DNA of 64,000 nucleotides, from positions 66,344 through 130,343 of the forward strand of contig MNCI01025358.1 in the NCBI GenBank assembly GCA_015680685.1, read 5' to 3'. This document shows, in pieces, positions 48,608 through 60,787 of this stretch (the first letter of the stretch is position 1; every line of letters starts with the position of its first letter). A model generated the notes under the pieces. That model saw nothing but the letters and a program-made list of their open reading frames with translations, did not search any database and was not told where the DNA came from. The DNA is from Gnetum montanum (lineage: Eukaryota > Streptophyta > Gnetopsida > Gnetales > Gnetaceae). Position numbers and translations under genes: made by a program.

Positions 48608-48720
48608 GTGTCAATGCATCATTGTCGATGCAACTCAAGGTGTTGAATCATCCCCATTGCTGCAACCAAATGCGTCAAAGCATCCCCATTGACATAGTAG
48701 AAAAATAGTATAAATACATA
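48608..48720 (+). promoter_or_regulatory. Internal promoter-like block of E before the aORF
   Basis: TGTCAATGCATC, TGTCGATGCAAC, GCGTCAAAGCATCC and CATTGACA lie within 90 bp, followed by AGTATAAATACA. The same kind of GTCAACGCATC cluster precedes the TATA box in the LTR U3 of E (about 52,020-52,069) and D (about 55,077-55,190). The aORF starts about 440 bp downstream at 49,153. Confidence 0.45.
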
Positions 48721-49152
48721 ATGGGACTTAGCCAAGTTTCCACATTTTCATCATAACGCAAAAGGAGTTTTTGCAATTTTTAGAGCCCAAAGCCTTCCCG
48801 AAATCATAGCTTCCTAACCACTTATTCTTTGTCCCTTGAGCTACCAGAGGTGAACTTTATGTCATGGGGGCTAGAAACTTATGGTTTATGATGAAAATTT
48901 TTTCAAAATTTTTCTAACTCTCAAATAGTTTAACTAATAAAATAATACTAAATGTCATAAATCTACATAAGTTTAACCTCACCAACAAACTTGGGTAGCC
49001 ATTGGAATAAATAATAATAAAATAATATTAAAATAATCAATCTTCCATGATCATAAATTAGCCTAAGTGTAGCTAGCCCAAATGGGAATAGGTATCGAAG
49101 TATTGAACGTTACACATAAGACCGTAATCCTTGGCTATGTTTGTGTTTACAA

Positions 49153-52000
49153 ATGGCACCAGAGAGACCATAGGAAGAAGGACCATCCCGACCATGAGAG
49201 AAGCGACCAAAAGGGGGAAGGGGATAGTAGCCATAGTAACCCAAAGAAGCTAACGTAGAGACACATGCCACTAAACCTCTTTGGGAGGAACTAGAAGTGG
49301 AATCTGTTCATCAAATTCCCACTATAGAAATAAGCCAATCAAGGAAAGATGAGGTACCAAGGCCAAGACCAAATTTGGAGGTCACTTTGACTGAAGCTTG
49401 CCTTGGGTGCATCTACTCTAAGGAAATTCAAAGTTATGTTCTTCAGGAACTCAACTTTGGTTGCTTCTTGGATCTAGCATTAGAGGAGGCTAAGACACAA
49501 TTGCAAGGGTCTTCCATGTGGCCCATCCTCACGTTTGGTGTAGAGTGGTACATGAGAGAAACTTACCTTTTCTAGAACAATTGAAAGGTGGATGCTACAG
49601 TAAAAATAAAAGACATCAATGTGTCATATTTGATTGATGCCATTGTAGAGGCTCTTAGACTACCTAACACTAGTGCAACATTGGCAATAATTCCCACATA
49701 AGCAAACCCAAAAGTCAAAAAGGAATAGGTCCAAGGGATGCTATGAGATGGAATATAAGGAGTATGGTGCACTCACCAAGGTAGATAGAGTCTACTTTAA
49801 GATTGTGGCCTATCACCTAAATGCAACAGTGAGGCCAATCAAGGTCATTGCCTTTTCTACCTATGCATGTGCCACTCTAAGTAGAAAATTTCTGGTTAAT
49901 AGCCCCCAGCTCATCTTCCTGGAGATTGAAAAGCATTTCAAAGAGAATGAGTGACGGAGGAAGACACTCTTGTTTTCATGCATGAATAGAAAACTCTACA
50001 AAAGGGGAGGTATAGCTCATTACGTGAATGACATGCTCTTCCATGCTCCTGCTACATATTGGTAGGAAATGATGAAGGACAAAGCACTTACCAAGCTACT
50101 TGAAGAGTAGCAGCCATCACCATCATCCACTAGAGAAAAAACATCGAAGGCTTGTGCAGCAATAGAACGCATGAGAAATCTCTATGAACAACTCTTACAG
50201 CAACAACAGGGAGAACCAAGTGGTGGAGAGCCATTAGTTTACTGGCTAGCGTTGAGCCACCTTAATGAAGTAACCGGGACAATAAATTCGTTGGAAGAGA
50301 ATGTGCTATTTTTTTCAACACAATGCATGTAGGTGCCTACGAGAGAAAATTCAAGTGCCTGAGAAGTGATAGTGTCCATTCTTGGATAGCAAGAATTTCC
50401 ATAGATCTTTGAGAATGCCTCTACTTTCTTAGTGCACCTAGAGGAGGGCAAGGGAGTGACTATCCTGGTGATGCAGCATGATGGATAGGAAATAGTAGCA
50501 AAGGTGGTGGCCAATAGAGCAGCAGAAGCTCTCAATGCTCCTATGATAGCTATGTTAGACATTGTTGCACTCAGAGATGTGCAAGCTTCTACAGGAGTAG
50601 GAATTAGAAGGCTAAGTGTAGCCCAACATGAGGAAGTGTTGGATTGATTGGTGGGAACCAAGTAACTACTTCTAGAGATCTTTGATCTTCTAGAAGGAAT
50701 TATAGCAACCTAGTCGGAGTTGCTGGAAGCAAAAGGCAAGCTCACTAGAGCAAACATCCAACTAGAGGCAACCACTAATGAAAACCCAAGGTTGGTTGCT
50801 GAGGTTGTAGAACTGAGAGCCTACTTAGCAGATCCTGTCATTCTCAGCAAGACCATCATGTAGGATGAAGCTTTCTTGAAGCTTCAAAATCAACTTAAAG
50901 AGGCTGAGAATGCCAAGGAGATGATGATCTTTGATTTGTCCTTATCAGAGGCTCTTGCCTTCAACACCGATAAGGACTTGGCACAAGTCTGCAAGAAGAA
51001 CTTACCCTTGACCAAGGATATCCATCACCTACCCAATGTCTAGGAACAATGAGACTAGATGGTTGAATTTGTAAGACAACAATAGGAGCAACTTCCTAAG
51101 GTGAACATAGACTTAAGAAGGTTGGTAACCAAGAACAAAAATCTATCAATGGAGAAAGTTTGGGCACTTCACCAAAAAAAAAAAACCATAGAGGTAGCCA
51201 CCTAGAAAAATGAGGCCCTAAATTTTGAATGAGTGAAAAGTCACTACAGGGACTAAGTTAGGCTCTTCAAGAAGGTAAACATGAAAGAGATTCAATTGGC
51301 CAAAGCAAAAATGAATGAGGTCCTCTAGCAACTCTAATAAAGAGCTAATGTATAACAACCAATCTTTGATGGATTGAATGCCTACAACAAGGCAAAGATC
51401 TATCTAAAGGAGCTATAGATTGAAGAAATGATAGAATACATGGAGCTTGCCAACCTCCAATATGCAAACTTGGCAATGTTGACAGTTGGAAGGCCAAGGT
51501 TAGAGTTAGAGAAGCAAGTGGCTAGCTCCTACCTCCTCTATGAGGCCAACTTCAAGCATCACAAGGACACCAAGCAGAAGTTGAAAATATCTAATGCAGA
51601 GCCTGAAGTTCTCAGGAGCTAGTTTAATGACTAATAATTGGTTGTTGAGAACTTGGCTAGGAGAATGAATGATTATCATGAACTACAAAACCTTGTAGAG
51701 ACATTGGACATCGAACATAAACAATTTGTAGCATGGTTTGTCAACATGAAGGAGTTGTTCCTAGCAATGCCCTATCCATGGGATGTCCTCGTACCAAGCC
51801 ACATTAATGAAGTCACGTAGACTGTGTACAACCCACGGAGTAAAGAGGAGAAGAGGATGGCATTATCAGATGTCTTTCACCTTCCACTAGAGGCAAAATT
51901 TGTAGTAGGATAGCCATAACCATAGCCTTAGCCTCAGCTACCACCACCACAAGCATCCGAGGTTGGAGAAGGTCCTTTGGTACCCTAGGAGCCTCCACCT
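49153..52000 (+). pseudogene. Element E additional ORF
   Basis: ATG at 49,153 (MAPER) starts it. A globular Transposase_32-like part follows at about 49,297-49,960 (LTFGVEWYMRETYLF, VAYHLNATVRPIKVIAFSTY). A Lys/Glu-rich coiled coil spans about 50,690-51,780 with the motif EYMELANLQYANLAML and then MPYPWDVLVPSHI. The tail is Pro-rich (PPPPGNAW). Motif order and spacing match B at 15,560-18,219. It has many stops, mostly TAG, and several frameshifts. Sense to the element, between integrase and the 3' LTR. Function unknown. Confidence 0.65.
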
Positions 52001-52009
52001 CCTGGCAAT

Positions 52010-52822
52010 GCATGGTTAGATGTGTCGATGCAAGCCCGTCAACGTAGTGTCTGCCTTTGCCTATATAAATGCACATAGCCAACACATTTATGATACATTA
52101 AGTCAGTAGAGTAGCCAAGTTCTTGCAGTTTTCTTTCACTAGAGTTAGAATATTTTCTAAGTGCCTGCAATAGGACTTCAAGGATTGTATAGATTCTTAT
52201 TTGAACATCAATGTACCTAAACACTTTGGTGTGTCGACAATAAAGATGAGATTATTGGAATTCCTTGCAACACTTAAGAATAGTTTAATGTTTCCATTCA
52301 TGCACTTTATTACTTATGCATTATACATTCATGTCCTTAGTTAATTAATACACTTAATAATCACACATAAGTACGATCACCTTGAACATACCATTAACAC
52401 TTGGTAATCGTAGCGGTGTTATCGCTTGGTTCACCCAGTAGCCTAACACTTGGTAACCCAATAGCATTTCTAATGAGTTCAAGATGTGCACGGAATGTGG
52501 GCTCAAATGCTTATGTTAAGATAATTGGATTAAGACATTAGATAGTTACTTAGTTAATTCACAATTAACTACCTTTGTTTTATACTTAGACTAAATCAAA
52601 TAAAATATAAAAATATAAATATAAATCATGTTCCTTGGCTTACACTTAACCATACACTTGCACTTATACAAGTGAAGTTAAGAAGACAACGATCATGTTT
52701 CTAAGTCATTATCTTTGCTCACTAGTGCATTTAGAAACTAAAGTCCATGGAATTCAATTGGATCACATGTGCAACACTTGTGATTCGTATGGTTGGGCAT
52801 AGGGACTGTTTGTTGTTCATCA
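52010..52822 (+). repeat. Element E 3' LTR
   Basis: Ends TTCATCA at 52,822, and its last 158 bases equal window positions 1-158. A TATATAAATGCACA promoter lies at about 52,060, matching TATATAAATGTGCACA in LTR D. The left edge is an estimate from the length of LTR D. E and D belong to one family. Confidence 0.75.
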
Positions 52823-54395
52823 CTTAGCTACCTAGTTAATGAGCATTTGGATTTGATTGACCCTCATTTTTTATAGTCTCCCTTCGGTGTATACCCTAAG
52901 AGTCTCTTTGATTTTGTTTTTGAGTCCATTTACAATATGGCAAAGTTGCTCTCTTTGAGAGAAACCATGGCCCTAGTAACAGTGTAGTAACGAGTAGTAC
53001 CTACACAAGGCCACATCAAGGGATTCATGTTTATTGTGTTTCCATTCTTGAATTTGCTTCCTCAAGTTGGATGTCCTAGAGTATGTCTGATACTTGTCAT
53101 TAAAGAACTCTAGCATCGTGCTCCATGTGTGAATAGATTTTGGTTCCAAGGACCAGTACCAACTTTTGGCTTCCTTTATGAGTGTCCTAGGAAATAACTG
53201 AAGCTTATGCTAGTCATTTTTAATGTTTTGCAAGGCATAGACATCATGGAAGACTTGTAAATGGTACTGTAGATTAACATTGTAATCTCCCTCAAATTTA
53301 GGAATATTGTTCAAGCTATTGGATCTAGCTATCCCTTTAATGCCTCGTGGGGATGTAAATTGTCTCATGGATGTTGATAATGCTTCTTGTAGCAAGTAAT
53401 GGTTCATCATAGTTATCTTGTTCATTGTGGTCCCTGTCATGGCCATGTCTCCTATGATATGGTTTGTAATGCCTTCTTTCTTGATGCCATTGTTCTTCCT
53501 ATTCTTGTTTATGATCCCTTCTTCCATCTCTATGATGGGGTTGTCTATCATCTCCACCTTGCCTTCAATCATTTCTCATTCAATCCTAGTCATGCTCTCC
53601 CTCATTAGAGTTAGATGATGAGGAAGATGATGAGGATGGAGAGCTAAGAGGGTTATGCTAGCTTACTCTCCTTCTTTATTCCCTTGGTTGTTTCCTTACC
53701 TAGTAACAAGGAGACCTTGGCCTTGAGCTACTTTTGGTTCTAAATCTAGCTCTCCCCTTGTCTTGGTTGCTTGCTAAGGTTAAATGTAATCCTTGGTGAG
53801 TCATGTTATCTTTATTGAAGGAAGAAGGATCTTGGCATTGAGATTACCTAATGGATATTCAATGTTCTACTTTTCTAACTACAATGTAAGTGTGATTGGA
53901 ACCCTTTTGTCCTTGGAGGCTTCATGGCAAGCCTTCATGAGTTTGTCTTTTTGAAGTTCAACATCTATAGGATGATAACATCTATAAAGGTGATATGTCA
54001 ATTAGTACTTCAAGGCTGCTGCCTCAAGCCCCAACCTTGTTAATGCTACCATGAACATTGATGGAATGACTTGATTAGGTGGCAACACAATGTTGCCCTT
54101 CAGGTCTCTCCATCACAGCTGCTCATCTTGGTGGAGGATGAAGGTGAAATCTAGATAATATGGATCTAGATGGGTGTAAACAACCTTAAGTTGTTAGGGT
54201 ACTTCATTTGAGTTTTTCCTTGTTCAATCAATAGTAGGTGGTAAAATGAGCCTTCCAAAAAGAAGACATCTTGTAGTTTGTTTTTGGAGTGTAACTTGAA
54301 TAAAATATTATTTTCTTTCTAATGATGGTTTGTTATGTTCCTCCAATGATATTTGTATGATGTAATTATCTTAGAAGACTTAGTGCATAACAACA
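52823..54395 (-). pseudogene. Element D gag and leader, cut by E
   Basis: On the minus strand, bases about 54,240-53,870 are homologous to 400-700 of element E. The gag core at about 53,220-52,900 (WSLEPKSIHTWSTMLEFF, YQTYSRTSNLRKQI) is homologous to B gag. A run of alternating Arg, Asp and His codons lies at about 53,600-53,420. The frame is cut at 52,823, where E begins; the rest of D must lie left of the window. Confidence 0.7.
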
Positions 54396-54417
54396 TGATC
54401 CTCGACAACAACGCTAA
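54396..54417 (-). promoter_or_regulatory. Primer binding site of element D
   Basis: Minus strand TTAGCGTTGTTGTCGAGGATC, a decayed Tat/Athila-type site, directly against the LTR. Confidence 0.7.
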
Positions 54418-55198
54418 GGATGAGTAGCAAGTATTTCTTATGCCCAACTATATGAATCACAAACATGTACACGTGATTTGGTCAAATTGCATGGAACCCT
54501 GGGTTAATGGTATCTTAGATAATTAAGTGTGATGTTGCTAGTCATTGTCTTCCTAATAGTATCCTGGATAATTAAGTGTGATTGAGGCATAAGATATTCA
54601 TATTTTTATTATTAAAATATTAAAGCAATAAAGTGATGAAGAGATTAATTTTTTATGTAACTATGAAATTAAGAGTAATTTAAGCTATCCTAAGCATAGC
54701 ATTCGTTGCCACTTTCCAAGTGTCTACCACTACTTAGATTACTAAGCATTAATATAACAAGTTCAAAGTAGTTGTACTCACAATGTCATGGAATAAAATA
54801 TTAATTTCCTAAGTGTGGGAAAGTAAAATGCATTTAAAGTGCTTGTAAGTAAATTAAGTGCTAATCCAAGTGCTGTAATGGAAGGAATCAATGTCAATTT
54901 TATTTCTATTCATGAATTGTGTCTAGGTATAGTGCCACTTGAATAAAACTTTGTTCGATCAATTCATTCCATGCTGCAAGCACTTAGAGAGAATTTTGAC
55001 TAAATCCTACGAAAGCAAACTACAAGAGCTTTGCTATGCAAATGGCCAAAGGTGTCATAACTGTAGATGGTGTGCACATTTATATAGGCTTCAAGTGTAT
55101 CAACGTCGACGCATATGAGTTAACACATCAAAGGATGCGTTGACAGGGCTACATCAACAAGAATGTGTTGACACAACTAACTAACAATGACTTCATCA
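54418..55198 (-). repeat. Element D 5' LTR
   Basis: 781 bp from GGATGAGTAG (first base changed from T) to TTCATCA. On the minus strand U3 shows a GTCAACGCATC-type cluster, followed by GCCTATATAAATGTGC near 55,080. This LTR marks the outer edge of the nested stack. Confidence 0.75.
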
Positions 55199-56240
55199 TA
55201 GGTGAAGATGCAAACACCTTACTTAATGTTATTATGTGAATGTGATTTATTACCTTTAGAATGTTAATTTATTACATACACTCATAGTTTGCATATCTCA
55301 AAGTAAGACAAATTCTCTAAATTAGTTTATGAGGATTTGGAATATCTCTTAAAAGGAAATGTAGCAAAATTCTAAGCATATTCGCTACCTAGTTAACCAA
55401 AAAATTTTAACATAGTTGTGGTTTAATGTATAAGGCAAAAAACAATTTTGTTTACATCACCTTAGATCCAATAAACTAGATGTAGAAGCTCAATATTTCT
55501 CAATTACTATTCCAATCAAGTATTGGAATGCCATTAGTAAGCTTTAAGTTCATATAATTAAAAGTGGAAGATGAATCTAAGTTCCTCATGAAAAATGCAC
55601 TTGTAAGTTGTGTAGGTCAAGAGCCCTTAAAGATGAGTTGCACATGTTTCTTTTCTATGTTCATTTGAGGTAATGTTATCATATTGTAGCAAAAAACTTG
55701 TATAATTTGTTCTTGTTGTCCCCTATTGGTACTTGGCCAATTTCTAAAATTTGTCTTTATTTTTCATGCTTTTGACATAATAAAGCTTTAGTTTCAGTTT
55801 ATTAAAAAATTTCTAAAAAGAATTATGAAATTAGTGTGATCCCTCAATGAGCCTAAGTTTCTATTTCATTATCATGTCATTGATTAATTTGCCATTTTAT
55901 CTAAATTCAAATAAAATTTCAGATTTAGATATTCAATTTCATGGACCAAAATATTAATATATATAATAATAAAGCTATTTAGACATTTTCTCCCTTCATG
56001 CTATCAGATTTAGATAATGAAATTTCAGATTAATTTGCCATGGACCAAAATATTAATATATATAATAATAAATGTATAGTACATAACAAACCCACCATGG
56101 TGTACATAGAAGAGATGCCTCCTGGCGCTAAAAAGTTAATGGAGAGCTTGGACGAGGAGTAGATAATCTTTTCTTTAATCTTATGCATTCTTCCTCGTTA
56201 ACCGAACATGCCGTACTTTTTTTCCTTTGTATTTTAGGCT
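55199..56240. other. AT-rich spacer before the channel gene
   Basis: No gene is seen. It includes a direct repeat: ATGGACCAAAATATTAATAT and following bases occur at about 55,941 and 56,040, within a duplicated block of about 60 bp. Confidence 0.6.
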
Positions 56241-56367
56241 ATGTTAAGGCGTTGTTTATTCTCGCACTCCAACGTAGGTGCCTTAACAATTCTCCCAAAT
56301 GCATGCAATCTGATTTTTCCTGCTTTTGGACCCCAGCCGTGTTCACGTCCTCCTAATCGTGAGGCTC

Positions 56368-57510
56368 TCAAACCAAATACAATTTTTCATTATTCTGAAC
56401 CAGTGTGGTATCCAAAAGCTGGGCCTCATCTTCCGTCAACAAACAAGTCCCAGAATATCCAAAATGAGCGGCCGCGTCAGCTAACAATTGCTCCATGCTG
56501 TTTGGAACCCACATAACGAGTCCATGTTTGCCGCTGTCCGTCTTTGTTCGTGGGTGGAAAGGGAAAATAAGACATCTTACACGAGGCTGCTCAAGGCCAG
56601 CAGCTTTGATGGATGGCTGTCCTGAGTTTCCTGCATCACTTACATTTTCTAATGATGAACTGGAGTCTATATCAAAGGTAATGTTGTCATTCAAAACAAT
56701 TATTTGGTGCCGTTTCCCTGCAACCACAACAAATTATCATTATCACTCAGTTGTATCGAACAGGTTTATAATGCATGGCTAATGAATTAAATTGATAAAA
56801 TTATTGACAGGATGGACCACCGAAATCTCACCATTGGTTTCAACATGGGATTTACAGAGTTCACAAGAAGCGTGTTTTGAATTCTCCAGCATATCGATAA
56901 GCATTTTATTTCCACATCTATGAGCGTCCACCAGTGGTGTGTGTCCCCACCTGTCAAATTTTAGTTGAAAAATTGTTATAAAAAGAAAAATGTCGTTGGC
57001 TAAAATAAAGGAAAAACACGAAGTTGGGGATTATTTCTATGTTAGAAAAGCAATACTGTGCAAACCTATCCCTGCAAAACACGCACGCCCCATAATCCAA
57101 TAAAATCCTTGCAGTCGAGTGTAAGCCCTCGGAAGCGGCTACATGAAGAGGAGTTCTGTAATCAAAGTTCTTCCAATTCGGGTCCAGCCCGTAGGCCAGA
57201 AGCCGTTTTAAAATTGCAGTCTGTCCATCTGCAACAGCCTTACAAAGATGGTGTGCAGCATCTTGCAAATGCAATGTTGCCCCTCTGTTCATGAGTAGTG
57301 CAGCAATGTCTTCGTGTCCAGATTTTACTGCTTCCAGCAACGGGGTATTTTCAAAATTATCTGGAAGATGAGCAACAAATAAATGATACTGGGAATGAAA
57401 ACTTGCAAAGAACAATGAAGTAAACTCTGACTACCAGCATGGTTCACATCTGCTCCTTCTTTCACCAGTAATTGTACGATGTCTTTGAATCCTCTGGAAG
57501 AAGCTATTTG
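56368..57510 (-). CDS. SKOR: SKOR/GORK-like outward-rectifying K+ channel, C-terminal exons
   Basis: Four exons join in frame: 57,510-57,435, 57,360-57,066, 56,950-56,832 and 56,717-56,368 (TGA stop at 56,370-56,368). All three introns have GT and AG ends, for example donor G|GTGAGA at 56,832. The exons encode ankyrin repeats (GFKDIVQLLVKEGADVN, NFENTPLLEAVKSGHEDIAA, DYRTPLHVAASEG, WGHTPLVDA) and a C-terminal KHA domain ending NEKLYLV. This order is typical of plant Shaker channels. The LLEAVKSG, TPLHVAASEG and CGNKMLI wording points to SKOR/GORK, which release K+ at the plasma membrane, rather than AKT1. The pore and cyclic-nucleotide domains are not in the window, so the upstream exons lie beyond a very long intron or the gene is truncated. 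These exons are free of stops, unlike everything to the left. Confidence 0.85.
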
Positions 57511-58030
57511 CTGTTATAAAATAGGGAAAGAGAATGAGAGCATTATATTTCCTCCATCCTAATTCCTCACAAAAGGCTAGTTTTGCACTATAAAATAACC
57601 AGAGACCGTCATAATTTCTGATATCTTGGCATCAAAGGAAACATTTATTAAATCACCCACCGTCTTAGAACAATTTCAGTCATACCTGTAAGCAGAGTAA
57701 TGAAAGACAGCCCAAATTTTATGGTTTAAAACATTAATAATAAAAGAAATCGCAGCAGAAAACGAACCATGTCAACGGAATAAAATTCCACAAATATTCA
57801 CTCTGATATATATAATACCGAAAGTCGTCAACAAAAGGAAATCCCTATATTGGAAAGTTTTTCCTTCACGTTTTTCATGTTTTCTACTCACTGTTAAACA
57901 TGTAATGTACTCTAAATTTTTTTCTTATTAATATTATTTTAAGGTCCGTCCGACATCACCCCAGGCCACGCGCCGCGGCTACAAAGACTTCGTAACTTAT
58001 TCAAGAGCAAGAAATTTCCTATATGAAGCA
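57511..58030. other. Upstream intron or flank of the channel gene
   Basis: No further ankyrin exon was found on the minus strand. A short GC-rich stretch (CACGCGCCGCGGC) lies near 57,967-57,980. The rest is AT-rich. Confidence 0.45.
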
Positions 58031-58450
58031 TCCAGGATGCGACGTTTCCCAGAGAGAATGTGATAAGGGCATAGCTTTGTTACAAAACTGAAAGTGCCAC
58101 TTGTAGATCTGGCTGTGAATTCATTAGAATCCAGCTAAAATAGGGTGTGTACATACAGAGGACAGCTTCATTGATGGCCTATGAAGATATGTTGCACAGA
58201 GGGTTTTGTGCTGGTAAACAATAGGCTCTTTGTGTGGCAATGACCTGTGATGTGATTGCAATGTGTGATAGGTACAATGGTGATGTTAACAATAGACATG
58301 CTTACGGTGTTGATTTTGTTGTTGATGGCCAAGATTTTATGCAAGCCAGCCATGGTTTCAATGCCTATCATGACTTGATGAGACCAATAGCCATAGTTTC
58401 ATTGTCCATGAGTTTAGATCTAGTGCCTGCAACGTCAGAGCTGGTGTGCA
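58030..58450 (+). repeat. Dispersed repeat, copy 1
   Basis: Shares GATAAGGGCAT, CTTGTAGATCTGGC...TTCATTAGA, GAGGACAGCTTCATTG and GTGCTGGTAAACAA with the inverted copy at about 59,270-59,700. Translated frames are also related (DVNNR, DFMQ, HDLMR), so it may be a decayed gene fragment. Family unknown. Confidence 0.65.
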
Positions 58451-59269
58451 AGGGCTTTGGTATATAGAGTGGTTTAGCACTGACGGCGACAAACTACAGA
58501 CACATTCTAAAATCTAAACCGACAAAAAACACAAGGAATTTCATCTGGTAACAAAAAGCATTGCTGCACTTCAACTACATATCCACAACAAGAAGGCTAC
58601 ATCCAAAACTCATCATTTGGTCCAGACTTCCAAGTTCGGCTCTTGTTATGCCAAAACACCTTTGACAAGCCAACCTAGAATCTTTTAGTACCACCTTAAG
58701 AAGAGGAAGAACCAAAATTATGGATCTCAAATTTGGAACTAGGAGTAACTACTTCTAACATAACTCTCATCTATACTTGGCAATAGAGCAACATAACTTT
58801 CAGCTATACTTGGCAATAGAGCCATCACAATTAGCTAAAGCTACCGATGATGTTTGTTGTCTCAAAACATCAAACCAGACTCTTCTTTTTCATAGTTTAT
58901 GTTAATGCTGCTTCACACAACTTCTACAATTATGACCGCACTGCATACAATCACAGTGCTAGTTCTTGTAGCTACATTTGCACTTGCACCTGCACCTGTT
59001 TCCCACATCCCTCAGCATCTCTGCATTTACCGTTCATTGCTTGGAGTTTCAGTAGGTGTCACTTATGAAGGAAGGACCTAATGGTGGTCTACTTTTGCAA
59101 TGAACCACTTCAATTTTTCTCTCGGTAATTAAGATTGTATTTGTTTGTATGTGCTTTGTTATGAAGTTGGGTGTATTTTGATAATAACATTGGATTGTGA
59201 CTCAAGTGAGTGACGATTTTTAATTATGATTTCAACTACTCTATTTAAAAATCATGTTTAAAAGTTCAA

Positions 59270-59700
59270 ATGAAAATGTGTACTATATCAGAAGCTGCAA
59301 TTACTATATGGATGATAGAAATATGGCTAGTGGTCCTCATCAAATCATGACAGACATTGAAACAATAGCTACCTTGCATAAAGTCTGTCATTAACAACAA
59401 ATCATCATCACATCTACCATTCCTATTATTAACATCGGCATTGTATCCATTGCACACATCGCAATCATATCTCATCTCATCATTGCATGAAAGTTTTTTG
59501 TTTACCAGCACGAAATCCTTATTTGCAACAAACCCTCACAGACCAACAATGAAGTTGTCCTCCATATTTGCATCAACTTCAATTTAATGAATTGATAGTT
59601 AGATCTACAACTAGTGTTCTTTTGCTCTACAAGAACACCCATGCCCTCATCATTGGTGTTGGTTCATGTACTATCATAAGCTTTGATAGGACCCATTGAC
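59270..59700 (-). repeat. Dispersed repeat, copy 2, inverted
   Basis: Reverse-complement counterpart of copy 1. Read on the minus strand it has the better open frame, MEDNFIVGL with one stop, then GFVANKDFVLVNKKLS and on to about 59,270. Cysteine and aspartate are frequent (CDVCNGYNADVNN). No known domain is recognised. Confidence 0.6.
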
Positions 59701-60089
59701 CAGAACAAATTCTACAATCATAGATAAATATTAGCATGACAAAATAAAACTAACCACCCATTCAAAGCCATAATGAAGAGGCAAGGAACTGAACATAATT
59801 CTTGAGCACTAACCAAATTGGGCCAATCACTCAATAAATCAATTCCATTCATAGATTTAAAATATGAATCAAATTGCAGATTGCTTGGAATTGTACAAGT
59901 AAATGAGCTATTACAATTTTTTGTTGTTTATGCCATCATGTTGGTCTGCATGTCCGTCAACTGGCCATCCGTTATTAAAATTGAAATAACACTTGGCCTT
60001 TGTTGTTATTCACAGTAACAATGGCAAACAACCATTCATTCAGTAGCATAGCACTGATTATTTGTTTGAACATAAAAATAAGCGTCAAT

Positions 60090-60345
60090 GTAAGGCGGCA
60101 CCAGCACTTTGACGTTGGCAGAACTAGTGCTCTAACGTTGTTGCCAGAACCAGTGGCCGGCAATCATTGCTCCAACGTTGCTTGCAGAACTAGCACTTTA
60201 ACGTTGTAGATAAAACCAGTGGCAACCACAAGCTTCAATGTTTTAGCAACCATCACTCAATGCAGTGGCTTTGACATTGCTGGTAACACCAACGTAGCAT
60301 GAACAAAAACCACATGCTTTGACAATGCAGGAAACACTAGTAGTA
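60090..60345. repeat. Minisatellite with AACGTTG core
   Basis: Five to six degenerate units of about 42 bp built on GCAGAACTAGTGCTTTAACGTTG. The units diverge toward the right end. Confidence 0.65.
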
Positions 60346-60787
60346 AGAACATACAGGGTGCCCAACTACGACAATATTTATAATTATGGACTAGAATCAT
60401 ACACATCTGTTTTCAAAGCCATACAGAAATGTGGAATCGTGCATATTCAATCCAAAATTATGATTCTAAATCATGTGCTTTTTTTTTGCTGATCGCAATG
60501 TACTTGTGATTTCGATCTAATTTGATATGTGTTTTTATGCATTGCAATCCAAAATCATCTAAATCTATATTTTGAATCTATGATTCTATTACCTTTCTTC
60601 TCAATTAATTAATATATGTAACTAGTTACAAGATAACCTAAGGTTCATTAAAGATGGACATATTCTTCACTCACCTGGAAACTTCCAAAAAAGTCTAATG
60701 AATAGTAATGCTGGCATTGCTATCTACTCTAACACATGTAACCTAATCCTGGGAAATGATAAGAAATATATTATCCTTTGCATAAGC

